Assembly: GCA_035651115.1 (NCBI GenBank)
Contig: DASRGL010000057.1
Span: 1 to 5,540 of the forward strand
Source of the DNA: DASRGL01 sp035651115
Lineage (GTDB): Bacteria > Armatimonadota > Chthonomonadetes > Chthonomonadales > Chthonomonadaceae
Reading direction: 5' to 3'
Length of the DNA: 5,540 nt
This document shows, piece by piece, positions 5,475 through 5,540 of the stretch. The position numbers and the translations under genes were made by a program. Position 1 is the first letter of the stretch, and the number at the start of each line of letters is the position of its first letter. A model generated the notes under the pieces. That model worked only from the letters and a program-made list of their open reading frames with translations, searched no databases and had not been told where the DNA came from.

Positions 5475-5540
5475 ATGAACATCGCGTTCATCGAGTCCGA
5501 GGAGTTCGGGAAGGAACGAGACAGCTACTTCATGGATGAC
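5475..5540 (+). CDS. Start of a HigB2/RelE-like toxin gene, cut by the window edge
   Basis: Only 22 residues are visible (MNIAFIESEEFGKERDSYFMDD) and the frame is open at the edge. The pattern F-[IV]-E-S-x-x-F-x-K-x-R-D-x-Y-x-x-D-[DE] matches the N-terminus of Vibrio cholerae HigB2 as I remember it (MKSVFVESTIFEKYRDEYLSDEE). HigB2 proteins are RelE-fold ribonucleases that cut mRNA on the ribosome, and in this subgroup the toxin gene precedes the antitoxin gene. A gene with its own promoter and a possible operator just upstream fits that order. The catalytic residues and the antitoxin lie beyond the window, so the identification rests on this short stretch. Confidence 0.5.
   Translation, partial: MNIAFIESEEFGKERDSYFMDD

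Noticed and set aside
5465..5539. 24-codon frame from the ATG at 5465
   Set aside because: The ribosome binding site is 1 nt away, the product is Arg/His-rich without likeness to anything, and the overlapping frame at 5475 matches a known toxin N-terminus.

Overview
The window is about 5.5 kb of GC-rich bacterial chromosome with every convincing gene on the + strand. The genes are housekeeping or cell-envelope genes; there is no tRNA, rRNA, CRISPR array or insertion sequence. The mix suggests a free-living bacterium with a periplasm-like compartment: a secreted GH16 glucanase, histidine biosynthesis genes, a BatA-type von Willebrand A membrane protein, and non-coding repeats of the CAGATGAAC type. 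Armatimonadota, Chloroflexota or Planctomycetota are possible hosts, but the sequence alone does not decide and this is a guess.

Layout. 1-253: the end of a small membrane-anchored protein, possibly continuing from upstream. 278-1069: an exported GH16 beta-glucanase with an intact ExDxxE active site, 24 nt after the first gene. 1070-1213: a short non-coding stretch with three GC-rich hairpins, two of them a tandem pair with matched base-pair changes. 1214-1843 and 1932-2690: hisH and hisA, two neighbouring steps of histidine biosynthesis; hisF is not present in the window. 2706-3014 and 3026-3367: two small paralogous proteins, each with an N-terminal membrane segment and a cytoplasmic helix carrying an identical 17-residue block. 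3351-3500: a non-coding repeat element with CAGATG-type units at its ends and a 102-nt imperfect palindrome in the middle; it supplies the last codons of the second paralogue. 3514-5403: a 629-residue BatA/vWA protein with three membrane segments and a complete MIDAS metal site. 5404-5540: a TATAAT box, a small palindrome, a ribosome binding site and the first 22 codons of a gene resembling HigB2/RelE-type toxins.

How the genes may work together. HisH supplies ammonia to HisF, which uses the product of HisA, so these two are a normal metabolic pair. The paralogue pair follows hisA by 15 nt and is probably co-transcribed with it, although nothing links the pair to histidine synthesis. The vWA gene is separated from them by the repeat element and is probably its own unit. 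The toxin-like gene seems to start a new transcription unit. The most promising undescribed features are the paralogue pair with its invariant LRDTTMQYDLSFDSALQ block, and the structured repeat at 3351-3500.
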